Positions 35,932 to 44,360 of a stretch of 64,000 bases of DNA are shown in pieces; positions within the stretch are counted from its first letter, which is position 1; each line of letters opens with the position of its first letter. The stretch lies in assembly GCF_006546985.1 (NCBI RefSeq), contig NZ_ML637008.1:304266-368265 (forward strand), given 5' to 3'. Source of the stretch: Bacillus sp. 03113. GTDB lineage: Bacteria; Bacillota; Bacilli; Bacillales; Cytobacillaceae. A program made the position numbers and the translations under genes. The notes under the pieces were generated by a model. The model worked only from the letters and a program-made list of their open reading frames with translations, ran no database searches and had not been told where the DNA came from.

Positions 35932-36321
35932 TTACACGTTTACCTTATAATTTAATTCAAGCTCATCGCCCGATACACCTCGAATTCCCCAGTTATGTTT
36001 TGGGGTTTCAAAAATGGTAATCTCGACGTCATGAGGTAGAATATCAAATTCAGTATGAATTCTCTCAAATAATAATTGGAGTAATTTTTTCTTTGATTCT
36101 ACTGAGCGACCTTCAAACATGCTAATTTCAATAATCGTATACTTCTCTGAACGATCAATCTTATAAATGAAATTTTCCTCGTCTAAAGGGAAGAAGCGAT
36201 GGACCCGTTTATCAACTGGGTATTGTAAAGCATCAACTACACAGGAATGAATGACATCTGAAAGTCTTTCTTTGATTGGGTTTAATATTCCTTTTAAACC
36301 ATAAACTTTAATTTGGGCCAT
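35932..36321 (-). CDS. Tautomerase-family protein lacking the N-terminal proline
   Basis: 129 residues of the tautomerase superfamily two-unit type (YusQ-like): YTIIEISMFEGRSVESKKKL marks the second beta-alpha-beta unit and FETPKHNWGIRGVSGDE is near the C-terminus. The family's catalytic base is Pro1 after Met removal; here the gene reads ATG GCC CAA (Met-Ala-Gln), and AAGGTGAG sits at proper distance, so the start is secure. It may use another mechanism or be non-catalytic. Confidence 0.75.
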   Translation of the reverse strand: MAQIKVYGLKGILNPIKERLSDVIHSCVVDALQYPVDKRVHRFFPLDEENFIYKIDRSEKYTIIEISMFEGRSVESKKKLLQLLFERIHTEFDILPHDVEITIFETPKHNWGIRGVSGDELELNYKVNV

Positions 36322-36628
36322 TTCTCAGCTCACCTTTTCTTCTATACTTAATATTCCTCATGATCATTATAAAAAAATAGGAATTGGAAAACAATCCCTC
36401 AAATGGAATGGAACGTTCCAATTAAGAAAATGGTATTAACAATTAAGTCAGCACTTCGCTGCTAAACCAATGGTTATCACATATGTAAATAAGGGTTTGA
36501 GTAAGGGTTGTCAATATAATGAGACTATGACAGTATATAAGAATATTAGGAATCGCTTATTTTTTGTAAAATGAAATTTAAAATAATTCCTATGTATAGA
36601 ATTTAATAACGAATGGAGAAATGAAATA
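36322..36628. other. Divergent intergenic region with a perfect palindrome
   Basis: About 300 bases between the tautomerase and yjdM genes. It holds TGGAACGTTCCA (36409-36420), a perfect 12-base palindrome in the upstream region of both genes. I see no confident promoter. Confidence 0.4.
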
Positions 36629-36970
36629 ATGTCTGTTTTGCCAAATTGCCCAAAATGTAACTCAGAATACACTTACGAGGATGGAAGTCTTTTAGTTTGC
36701 CCAGAATGTGCTCATGAGTGGACTTTAGAATTAGATAAGGAAAATAGTGAAGATAAAAAGGTTATTAAAGATGCAAATGGAAATGTTTTAAACGATGGTG
36801 ATTCAGTTACAGTCATCAAGGACCTTAAAGTAAAAGGAAGTTCATCAGTTTTAAAAATTGGTACGAAAGTAAAAAGTATACGTTTGGTTGATGGTGATCA
36901 TGATATTGAGTGTAAAATTGATGGCTTCGGAGCTATGAAATTAAAATCTGAATTTGTTAAAAAGGTATAA
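36629..36970 (+). CDS. yjdM: YjdM/PhnA-family zinc-ribbon protein
   Basis: 113 residues. An N-terminal zinc ribbon with two CxxC knuckles ([13 protein letters not shown] and VCPECAHEW) is followed by the SH3-like YjdM domain ([20 protein letters not shown], then [20 protein letters not shown]). It was once thought to be phosphonoacetate hydrolase (PhnA), a claim since withdrawn for this family; the real role is unknown. ATGGAGAAATG precedes the ATG. Confidence 0.92.
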   Translation: MSVLPNCPKCNSEYTYEDGSLLVCPECAHEWTLELDKENSEDKKVIKDANGNVLNDGDSVTVIKDLKVKGSSSVLKIGTKVKSIRLVDGDHDIECKIDGFGAMKLKSEFVKKV

Positions 36971-37093
36971 ATACGGTAATTCATAATTGACAGCTATGAA
37001 TCGCTTGAAAGTAAGGGCTTACATGAGGTGGGTTGCTTTGATGTGAAAATAATTCACATTGTGTTAAAGGGAAGCATTGGTTTAATCAAAACA

Positions 37094-37145
37094 GCGGCAG
37101 CCTAGGACTTTATTTTCAAGTTCCTAGCTGCCGCGGTGTCTTTTT
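37094..37145 (+). terminator. Terminator after yjdM
   Basis: Long stem GCGGCAGCCTAGGA... with arms at 37094-37111 and 37117-37134 (small bulge), then GGTGTCTTTTT. It is about 125 bases after the yjdM stop. Confidence 0.7.
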
Positions 37146-37254
37146 ACTGAAACTTATTCTTCACAAGCAGAGTGTCTTTCTATTCAAAAACCGCATCAAT
37201 TCAAAGCGTCCAACTACAAAACCTATTTACTAATTTCCCCAGATAATTTATAGT

Positions 37255-37356
37255 ATGATTAATCATATTTCGACAAATCTAGGAGATATATTCTTACTAG
37301 GAATGGCCTTAGCTGCTCCTAGTCCCGACTTTTTCCTAATGACTCAAATTCTCTAG
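37255..37356 (+). pseudogene. LysE-family translocator, 5' stub only
   Basis: 33 codons from ATG 37255 to TAG 37354-37356. LGMALAAPSPDFFLMTQ is the conserved first membrane segment of LysE/RhtB amino-acid exporters, whose members have about 205 residues. The remainder of the gene is gone; the AEC transporter begins 39 bases later. This looks like a deletion junction. Confidence 0.6.
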
Positions 37357-37394
37357 TACTAATTTCATACTTCCATAGTTAAGGAGAAAAACAT

Positions 37395-38306
37395 TTGACT
37401 AGCTTTAATTATCAATTTTTATATTCCCTTATTATTATTACGTTAGGATACATACTAAAACGATCTAACATTTTAAAAGAGCAGGATGGAGCTACTTTAG
37501 CGAGATTGATCTTTAACTTAACACTCCCTTGTTTGATCATTACCAGCTTTAATAATATTAAAATCGAAGTTTCCCTCGTTTTATTGATTATCATTTCTTT
37601 TGTATATGGAATTTTTTCCGGCATACTAGGTCTAATTATTTTTAAAAAGGAAAGTAGGAAGATTAAAGGGATGCTGGGTATGATGGTTCCCGGCTTTAAT
37701 ATTGGTCTTTTTGCTTATCCGCTTGTCGAAGGAATTTGGGGAAAAGAAGGACTGAAATACTTTGGTATGTTTGATATGGGGAATGCCCTGATAGTCTTTG
37801 GATTAACATATTTGATTGCCAGCTTCTATTCTAATGAACAGGCAACGTTTAATGTAAAAGATGTTATGCTCAAAATGTCAAGATCGATTCCGTTGCTTAC
37901 CTATATCATCGTATGTATTGTGAGTTTAGCAGGTCTTAAGCTTCCTGCTATTGTTCTTGATATTTCAGAAATCATCTCGAAAGCGAATATGCCGTTATCC
38001 TTGTTATTACTAGGAATCTATCTTAACTTTACGTTTGATAAAAGCTACTTGCAAAGGATTGGAAAATACTTAGCGCTTCGATATGTAGTTGGTTTAGGCA
38101 TTGGGCTGCTATTGTTTTATTTTTTACCATTTGAAAATATGTTTAAATATACTATTTTAATTGGTCTCATTCTGCCTATGTCCGTTGCCACTCTTGCCTA
38201 TTCTGTTCAGTTTGGTTATGATGAAAAATTTGTCGGGACGGTATCCAACGTAACAATTTTGATCAGTTTTGTTTTATTGTGGGGGATTGGGAACATTTTA
38301 TTGTGA
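37395..38306 (+). CDS. AEC-family transporter (auxin efflux carrier type)
   Basis: 303 residues with about ten membrane segments in two five-helix halves. Family motifs: LGYILKRSNILKEQDGATL, IFNLTLPCLIITSF near the start, and PMSVATLAYSVQFGYDEKFVG in the second half. Bacterial members move malate, malonate or other organic acids; the substrate is not predictable here. It starts at TTG 37395, eight bases after AAGGAG. A terminator lies downstream. Confidence 0.88.
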   Translation: MTSFNYQFLYSLIIITLGYILKRSNILKEQDGATLARLIFNLTLPCLIITSFNNIKIEVSLVLLIIISFVYGIFSGILGLIIFKKESRKIKGMLGMMVPGFNIGLFAYPLVEGIWGKEGLKYFGMFDMGNALIVFGLTYLIASFYSNEQATFNVKDVMLKMSRSIPLLTYIIVCIVSLAGLKLPAIVLDISEIISKANMPLSLLLLGIYLNFTFDKSYLQRIGKYLALRYVVGLGIGLLLFYFLPFENMFKYTILIGLILPMSVATLAYSVQFGYDEKFVGTVSNVTILISFVLLWGIGNILL

Positions 38307-38426
38307 CACTACAATTAATTAATATGAGAGTGTTCTTATTTTAGTGTTATTTGTAAAAAATTCCGCGCAGTACCTATACCCACTAACAATTAAGATAGAC
38401 AAGGTCTAAATTTCTTTTAGATATCG

Positions 38427-38461
38427 AACCACCTTAAATGCAAATGTTAAGGTGGTTTTTA
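38427..38461. terminator. Terminator between the AEC and GNAT genes
   Basis: AACCACCTTAA (38427-38437) and TTAAGGTGGTT (38447-38457) are perfect, followed by TTTTA. Confidence 0.85.
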
Positions 38462-38513
38462 CCTTTTATCAAATTATTCCTAATAAAATAAGTGAAACCG
38501 TAATTCTATCGTC

Positions 38514-39017
38514 TTAAAAATAAGATGGAATCAGATTGATTGGTAGTTTTGAGATTTCATAATAAGTAGTATCATTACAAGAAATCATACAAATTGATTT
38601 AGGGTACCGTTGTTGATTTTTCGGCAACTCCCTAAAGTTAAATTGGTGGTAATAATGAGGGCTTATGTCACTATATAGAATAAAGCTTGCATTTTCTTCT
38701 TGTTTCTCGAACATAGAAATACATTCCTTTATCATCTCTTTACCGTATCCCATTTTCTGATAATCCCGATTTATGACGATGGAGCCGAGTCCATGGAGAG
38801 GATGTTTTTGATTAAATAGTTGTATCTCTAAAGATAAAACAATCATCGAACCAATAATTTTGTTGTTTTGATCTACATACACATATCGCGTGCCAAAATC
38901 TTCTTCCTTTTGATTATCTTTTACATACTGTTCAAATGTTCTTCCTTTTGCCCATTCTATGTATCCCATTTGATAGATATATTCAATTTCATCTGCTGTT
39001 GCTTCTCGAAAAAACAC
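38514..39017 (-). CDS. GNAT-family N-acetyltransferase
   Basis: 167 residues. REATADEIEYIYQMGYIEW opens the fold; the acetyl-CoA motif reads SIVINRDYQKMGYGKEMIKE (Q-x-x-G-x-G, about residues 79-98) and SPHYYHQFNFREL supplies the usual late Tyr region. The start codon is GTG 39017, six bases after AAAGGAGG. Substrate unknown. It is divergent from the LacI-type regulator gene. Confidence 0.85.
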   Translation of the reverse strand: MFFREATADEIEYIYQMGYIEWAKGRTFEQYVKDNQKEEDFGTRYVYVDQNNKIIGSMIVLSLEIQLFNQKHPLHGLGSIVINRDYQKMGYGKEMIKECISMFEKQEENASFILYSDISPHYYHQFNFRELPKNQQRYPKSICMISCNDTTYYEISKLPINLIPSYF

Positions 39018-39240
39018 AGGATGCCTCCTTTCCTTCGGATTTTATTATAGCATTTTTTATTAGATGAAAGTCCATTGCTGTAAACTAGAAGATTATTTAG
39101 CATGAACAGCCCTTTTTAATTAGAGCTGGTATCATCTCAAAAATAAAAGATGAAAGGGAAATAATCTAGATACATGTTAAGTTAAGCATAATTCCACGTT
39201 TAACATGCGAAAAATGTAGAAAATTTTCTAGAAATTTTTC

Positions 39241-39294
39241 TTGGTTTTTTCAGAAGTTTATTTTAAAATGAACACATGATTGTTAACGCTTTCA
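39241..39294 (+). promoter_or_regulatory. Promoter and cre/LacI-type operator of the regulator gene
   Basis: TTGGTT (39241-39246), 17-base spacer, TAAAAT (39264-39269). Just downstream, TGTTAACGCTTTCA (39281-39294) matches the cre consensus TGWAANCGNTNWCA at all but one position. A site right after the predicted transcription start fits road-block repression by CcpA or by the LacI-type product itself. Confidence 0.6.
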
Positions 39295-39317
39295 AAAAAA
39301 ACGATGGAGGTGAGGAG

Positions 39318-40328
39318 GTGAAAGTAACATTAAAAGATATTGCAGAAAAGACGAATGTGTCCATTTCTACAGTATCAAGAGTGCTGAATAATCAGCCAAC
39401 ATCTGTAGATCAACTCAAAATTAATGATATATTAACACTTGCACAAGATTTAGGATATAAAAAAACCAGAAACATTCCGCAAAAAGACGAGAAAATTTCT
39501 GGAATGAAATTTGGTTGTGTTCTTTATAACATGAAAAGAAAATACTATGATCCTTACTTCTCAGAAATCATCTATGGAATTGAACGGGAGCTTCTTGATC
39601 ATGGACATATATTAAGCGTTACATATGATACAAACGAACTCCTTCAATCCAATTTTGCTCTAGAGGAAGAAAATTTAGCACTAATATGTGTTGGAACCAT
39701 GGACGCAGAAATTTTAGATAGATTATCAGGTTTAGCTCCTGTCATTTCTGCGGGAGGTCTCCAAAGTGGTCATATAGATTGTGTAACAGTTGATTTCTTT
39801 CAAGCCTCTTATCATGCAGTAACGACATTAATTAAAAAGGGTCATAAGGATATTGCTTTTATTGGTTCCTCTATAGCCGACTCTAACATTCCTTTAGAAC
39901 AAGAAGGCAGATTCTTAGGGTATCAAGAAGCATTAAAAAAATCCGGTATTTCGCTTGTTCCTGAATGGGTTCAAGACGGGAATTTTGATATAACAGAAGG
40001 CTGTACGGCAATGTCTCGCATTCTTCAACATCATAAGAGACCAACAGCTGTCTTTATTGCGAGCGATAGAATGGCATATGGAGCTTATCGAGCCATTCAA
40101 GAAGCTGGTCTCACAATTCCAGATGATATCGCGATAATTGCCTTTGATAATCTAGAAATGTCTTCTTTTATGACGCCACCTTTAACAACTGTACATGTTC
40201 ATAAAGAAGAGATGGGGAGACTTGCTGTTAGAATGCTCCTCCAAAAAATTCAATATCATACTAGTCTTCCATTAATGACATTTGTTCCTACAGAATTAAT
40301 TGTCCGCAATAGCTATGGATCATTATAG
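39318..40328 (+). CDS. LacI/GalR-family transcriptional regulator
   Basis: About 336 residues. The N-terminal helix-turn-helix is VTLKDIAEKTNVSISTVSRVLN with hinge region near 50-60, followed by the periplasmic-binding-protein-like effector domain (FGCVLYNMKRKYYDPYFSEI to PTELIVRNSYGS). GTG 39318 is preferred to ATG 39276 because GGAGGTGAGG precedes it and the upstream ATG lies at the predicted transcription start. No sugar operon is adjacent, so its regulon is unknown; self-repression is likely from the operator. Confidence 0.88.
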   Translation: MKVTLKDIAEKTNVSISTVSRVLNNQPTSVDQLKINDILTLAQDLGYKKTRNIPQKDEKISGMKFGCVLYNMKRKYYDPYFSEIIYGIERELLDHGHILSVTYDTNELLQSNFALEEENLALICVGTMDAEILDRLSGLAPVISAGGLQSGHIDCVTVDFFQASYHAVTTLIKKGHKDIAFIGSSIADSNIPLEQEGRFLGYQEALKKSGISLVPEWVQDGNFDITEGCTAMSRILQHHKRPTAVFIASDRMAYGAYRAIQEAGLTIPDDIAIIAFDNLEMSSFMTPPLTTVHVHKEEMGRLAVRMLLQKIQYHTSLPLMTFVPTELIVRNSYGSL

Positions 40329-40556
40329 AGTGATGCTGCTATCAGTTATGGCTTTATTCGTACTAATGGGGAGTTGAATAAATCGGGTTTTACGTGCAGT
40401 TATCAATCTATTTTTCTAGTTAATTAGCTAGTTGAAGTAGTAGCCTTCTGCATGTTAAAGCCCGATATCAATCTTTTTTAACATTCCAAAAACGCATTAT
40501 CCGTAATAAACGATCTGAAAATTTATATAATCCTTATATGACAACTCTTTTTTAAT

Positions 40557-41735
40557 TTACTTTATTAAAGCTTGGTCGACGAAATATGCTTTATATTTAA
40601 ATGAACAACCAACAAGAAACATTACGATAATTGTTGCTATCACATTTAATATAATGAGCGAATTAAATAAGCCAAAAAACGAGCTTACCACGCCTACCCC
40701 AATAATTGGAATGATAAATCCTGAGTAGGAGGCGGAATAATAGGTTGATATGACTCCTGCTCGATCAATAGGTTCTGGTGTGCTGCCAGCCAATTGGAGA
40801 CTTGCTTGAAATGCCCATCCACCACCGATTGCTTGAATGAATATTCCCGTCCATAGTAATCCAAGATTTATTGTTTCCCCGGAAATGATCATAAACCATG
40901 AACCCATTAACAGAAAAAGGATCCCAATTCGTACCCGAGTAACAGGGCTGTAAGGCCATGAAGTTCGTTGGGCTAATCCTCCTCCACCGAGAAGAAGCAA
41001 TATTAACAACCCTGAAATGGAAAGATTAGAGGTATGTAAAATATTTTTAGTAAAAGAAGGAATTAATGATAAAACAATGCCATTAAGGGAGAAAACAATA
41101 AATCCAGACAAGGCGATAAAAGACCAGAAAACTGAACGCATATTCATTGGTACACTGATTTTGAGTTTCATCGAAATCGTATTTTTGTTTTGGCTTTGAA
41201 TGTCAGATATCGACCACAGAGCAATTACAGCACTTAATAACAAAATTGTAAGCAGTATATATGGCAATCGAATCGGCTGGAAATGAGCGTACTGAATGAG
41301 TAAACCGCTTATCGCTGGTCCTAGTCCAAATCCAATCATTATAGCCATACTGGATAAAGTTAATGCTTTGATAACTTTTTCTTTCGGACTTTGTTTTAAC
41401 AAGAAGGCTGTAGCGTTACCCATAAAAGCACCGAATGCGATCCCTTCAAATATTCTAGCTAGGTAAAGTAGCCATGGTTGATTGCTTACAATGAAGACGA
41501 TAGCTGACAAAATAGAAATAGCAATACTCGTCAGTAATACATTTTTTAGTCCTCGTACGTTTCCTATTGGTCCCGCAATTAATAATGTTGGCAAAAGAAA
41601 TGCAGCATAAACGGCAAATAATAATGTGATCTCCAAATCGCTCATATTAAATTGTTCTTGATATAAGGGGAATAAGGGCGAAGAAAACGTAGTTCCAACA
41701 GCCATTATAAGAATGACCCACAGCATTCTTTTCAT
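40557..41735 (-). CDS. Major facilitator superfamily transporter
   Basis: 392 residues, twelve membrane segments. Helix 2-3 loop motif A is degenerate (GPIGNVRGLKNVLLTS), and motif C-like glycines occur in MIGFGLGPAISGLLIQ, which suggests a drug:H+ antiporter. GGAGGTTGTCC precedes ATG 41735. It is divergent from an XRE/MmyB-type regulator gene, an arrangement common for regulated efflux pumps. Substrate unknown. Confidence 0.88.
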   Translation of the reverse strand: MKRMLWVILIMAVGTTFSSPLFPLYQEQFNMSDLEITLLFAVYAAFLLPTLLIAGPIGNVRGLKNVLLTSIAISILSAIVFIVSNQPWLLYLARIFEGIAFGAFMGNATAFLLKQSPKEKVIKALTLSSMAIMIGFGLGPAISGLLIQYAHFQPIRLPYILLTILLLSAVIALWSISDIQSQNKNTISMKLKISVPMNMRSVFWSFIALSGFIVFSLNGIVLSLIPSFTKNILHTSNLSISGLLILLLLGGGGLAQRTSWPYSPVTRVRIGILFLLMGSWFMIISGETINLGLLWTGIFIQAIGGGWAFQASLQLAGSTPEPIDRAGVISTYYSASYSGFIIPIIGVGVVSSFFGLFNSLIILNVIATIIVMFLVGCSFKYKAYFVDQALIK

Positions 41736-42016
41736 TTGGACAACCTCCTGTATGTTAATTTTTTCAAATGAAACAAAGGTAGTGTTCTAGATTTATAACG
41801 CTTTTAACCCATGGTAGAGTGGCTAGATGGATTCAAAGTACTATTCTTTATAATCATGCCTCCTTTCTACGACTATACAAATTGAATCATCATTTGAAGA
41901 ACTTTTATAATGTATAATGAAAACAAAAGAGTAGCTAGAGAAGAACTTATCAGGGGATTGATACTCCTACCTTTTCAATTCTTCCTGGCAATTTTTTATA
42001 CATAATGGAGGTTTTA
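41736..42016. other. Divergent intergenic region (MFS pump / XRE regulator)
   Basis: About 280 AT-rich bases that must hold both promoters. I see no operator convincing enough to place. Confidence 0.3.
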
Positions 42017-42847
42017 ATGAAGGAGATTGATTTGACACGTAATAAGCAGTTAGGAGAATTTTTAAAAATAAGACGATCTCGGCTCCATCCTGAAAAGGTT
42101 GGATTGCCTTATGGCAGCAGAAGACGTACTGCAGGTCTGAGGCGTGAAGAAGTAGCGCAATTAGTAGGGGTTAGTGTGGATTGGTACACCTGGTTGGAAC
42201 AAGGCAGAGACATAAATGTATCATCACAGGTTTTAGAGGAATTAGGAAGGGTGCTGCAATTGACTGCCAGTGAGAGAAGGCATTTGTTTCTTCTGGCCAG
42301 ACAGAGTATACCACTTGACTGCATTGAGGATCAGAATCAGGTAAGTTCAGCGTTACAGCAATTTCTTGACTTTCAGGATCCCAATCCTGCTTATGTGACA
42401 AATCTGAGATGGGATATTGTTGCCTGGAATCGGGGCGCATGCAAGGTTTTTGGAGATTATAACAAGATGTCGGAGTTGGAACGGAATTCTGTTTGGCGCA
42501 CTTTCACTTCATTTTATATGAAGGGGATGCTGGACAATTGGGAAGAACACGGCAAAAGACGGCTAGCACAGTTTCGTGCATCTTACGGAAGGTATATTGA
42601 TGATCCATGGTGGTCGGAAATGATCGATAAACTATTGAAGGAGAGCAAGGAATTTAGGGAATGGTGGCCTAGGCATGATGTTTTAGATACACCGGAAGGA
42701 AGAAAGCTTCTCTACCATCCTAAAATAGGAGAATTGATTCTTGGTCACCTTTCTTTCCAGGTCAGTGACTCACCGGATTTATTGGTCACTATTCATATGC
42801 CAGAAACGCAGGAAACGTTGGAGAAGCTAAAGAAATTGCTGGATTGA
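42017..42847 (+). CDS. XRE-family regulator with MmyB-like ligand domain
   Basis: 276 residues. The N-terminal helix-turn-helix follows the MmyB pattern: LGEFLKIRRSRLHPEKVGLP, RRTAGLRREEVAQLVGVSVD and WYTWLEQGRDINVS. The C-terminal MmyB-type PAS-like domain (about 105-270: NPAYVTNLRWDIVAWNRGAC) probably binds a fatty acid-like ligand. ATG 42017 lies five bases after GGAGG, better than ATG 42005, which overlaps that site. It probably controls the divergent MFS gene. Confidence 0.87.
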   Translation: MKEIDLTRNKQLGEFLKIRRSRLHPEKVGLPYGSRRRTAGLRREEVAQLVGVSVDWYTWLEQGRDINVSSQVLEELGRVLQLTASERRHLFLLARQSIPLDCIEDQNQVSSALQQFLDFQDPNPAYVTNLRWDIVAWNRGACKVFGDYNKMSELERNSVWRTFTSFYMKGMLDNWEEHGKRRLAQFRASYGRYIDDPWWSEMIDKLLKESKEFREWWPRHDVLDTPEGRKLLYHPKIGELILGHLSFQVSDSPDLLVTIHMPETQETLEKLKKLLD

Positions 42848-43063
42848 ATATTTTTTTACAGAAAGTTGAAAAAAGTGAAACCAAATCCAATTATTTCGTA
42901 GATAAAAGTAGGATGCCCTTGGAACTATTTTTGAAATCAAGAGGTATTTTTCAGGATTATAATTTTGAGCAACTATCTATTGATGTAATCAACATAACAG
43001 ATTCAAAAGAAGTTTTATAAAAAAGAATTTTATAAAAATCTAAGAAAGGGGAGATACACACGA
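42848..43063. other. Intergenic region after the XRE regulator
   Basis: A plus-strand stretch near 42900-43019 reads as open coding-like sequence without a start (for example LFLKSRGIFQDYNFEQLSID) and could be another remnant. I cannot name it. Confidence 0.25.
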
Positions 43064-43205
43064 ATGAAAAACCATATTGAAAGTGGTAATGCAACGTCTG
43101 TTGATATTGTCATTAAGTCAGGGGAAAAAAGCAGGAAATTATGTAATATGGTCTGAGATAAATGGACTTAGTACACGATCGTTCTTGCAGGTGTTGGAAA
43201 TTTAA
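43064..43205 (+). pseudogene. Small ORF with a frameshift in an A6 run
   Basis: ATG 43064 follows AAAGGGGAG. The frame reads 30 codons to TGA 43154. If one A of the run 43125-43130 is skipped, the frame continues sensibly as AGNYVIWSEINGLSTRSFLQ to TAA 43203, giving a protein of about 46 residues. Sequencing error, a real disabling indel or slippage at A6 are all possible. Family not recognised. Confidence 0.45.
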
Positions 43206-43449
43206 AGCTTTAATATTATAGATTTTCTCTAATTGTAAGTGACTTTTCATTAAGGAAGGTTGCTTTTTTTCATTTTTCCCCTCTGTGTTCCATCGCCTTT
43301 CTCCTTTCACACCTCATTTTGGACTTAGGGAGTATAGCGACTTCATTTCAAAACGTTAATTATTTTATATCTTTTAGAAATAAATTAAAAGTAGAATAAA
43401 GTAGTTATATCTAATTTTTAGGAATTCACAGAAGATTCTGTGAACAATA
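43206..43449. other. Intergenic region upstream of the mod promoter
   Basis: AT-rich; no gene or convincing site seen. A minus-strand open frame here lacks a binding site and coding character. Confidence 0.3.
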
Positions 43450-43495
43450 TTGTTTAACAAAATTTAATAAGCTATAATTCTATGAAATTATAGCT
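43450..43495 (+). promoter_or_regulatory. mod operon promoter with palindromic operator
   Basis: TTGTTT (43450-43455), 17-base spacer and a perfect TATAAT (43473-43478). A palindrome AGCTATAATT / AATTATAGCT (43470-43479 and 43486-43495, perfect ten-base arms) covers the -10 box and the predicted start. That is the classic position for a repressor. The factor is unknown; a molybdate-sensing regulator is inferred from the operon. Confidence 0.7.
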
Positions 43496-43565
43496 AAATA
43501 TATCCAAATATAATTAGTTGTATTTATCTATAACTAAATAATTTTTTCTGAAGGAGCGTGTTGTA

Positions 43566-44360
43566 ATGAAAAAAATGGATATTGATGCTTTTGTAAAAAG
43601 TTTTCTTTTAGTAATTCTTTTATTTGGTGTAGTAGGCTGCAGCAAAGAACCCGTGCAGCAACAGGAAGAACCCAAGACTTTATTTGCTTATGTTGGAGCA
43701 AATCTCAAAAATCCAATTACTGATCTGGCTGAATCCTATGAAGAAAAAACCGGGGTTAAAGTGGAGCTTACCTTTAACAATTCAGGAGCTTTATTAAATC
43801 AAGTGGAGACAATGAAAAAAGGGGATATCTATATGCCTGGCGGAATGCCTTTTGTAGAACAAGCGAAGCAAAAAGGGCATATTGTTCAAGTAATTAGTCC
43901 AATTGCTTATCATACTCCGGTAATCATTACACCTAAAGATAATTCCGGACAAGTGTCTTCAGTTGAAGATCTTTCAAAACAAGGGGTTAAGCTAGTTATT
44001 CCTGATAAAGATGCCACAGCCATTGGAAGAACCGCCTATAAGATCTTCGAAAAAACAGGTAAAACATCTGATATTGAAAAGAACATTATTGCAAATTTAG
44101 AATCACCTCATAAAGTTTTGTCTGCCATTACAATGGGGCAAGGTAATGCAGGGATCGTTGAGTACAGTAATACATTTAATATCCAAGACAAAATTGAGGT
44201 TATTGAAATTGCTCCTGAACTAAATGAGGTAGAAGCTATTCCAATCGCTTCCCTAGCCTACTCCACTGATAAAAAGCAGGCTCTAGACTTTTTGAAATAT
44301 GTTGAGGAAAAAGGTCCTGAGGTCTTTGAAAAATATGGGTTTAAGACGAAAAAACCTTAA
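43566..44360 (+). CDS. modA: Molybdate/tungstate ABC transporter binding lipoprotein
   Basis: 264 residues. A lipoprotein signal ends in GVVGC with lipidated Cys25. The mature part is a periplasmic-type type II binding protein: VGANLKNPITDLAESYEEKT, the oxyanion-site NNSGALLNQVETMKKGDIYM, AYHTPVIITPKDN, and DATAIGRTAYKIFEKTG. The KKGDIYMPG block suits the archaeal-type ModA/WtpA branch, which binds molybdate and tungstate. GAAGGAGCG precedes the ATG. It overlaps modB by 26 bases. Confidence 0.88.
   Translation: MKKMDIDAFVKSFLLVILLFGVVGCSKEPVQQQEEPKTLFAYVGANLKNPITDLAESYEEKTGVKVELTFNNSGALLNQVETMKKGDIYMPGGMPFVEQAKQKGHIVQVISPIAYHTPVIITPKDNSGQVSSVEDLSKQGVKLVIPDKDATAIGRTAYKIFEKTGKTSDIEKNIIANLESPHKVLSAITMGQGNAGIVEYSNTFNIQDKIEVIEIAPELNEVEAIPIASLAYSTDKKQALDFLKYVEEKGPEVFEKYGFKTKKP

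Noticed and set aside
36409-36420. LexA (SOS) box
   Set aside because: The Bacillus consensus has four bases between CGAAC and GTTCG; here the half-sites abut.
43113-43310. 65-codon minus-strand frame upstream of the mod operon
   Set aside because: No ribosome binding site, AT-driven composition, overlaps the frameshifted small ORF.
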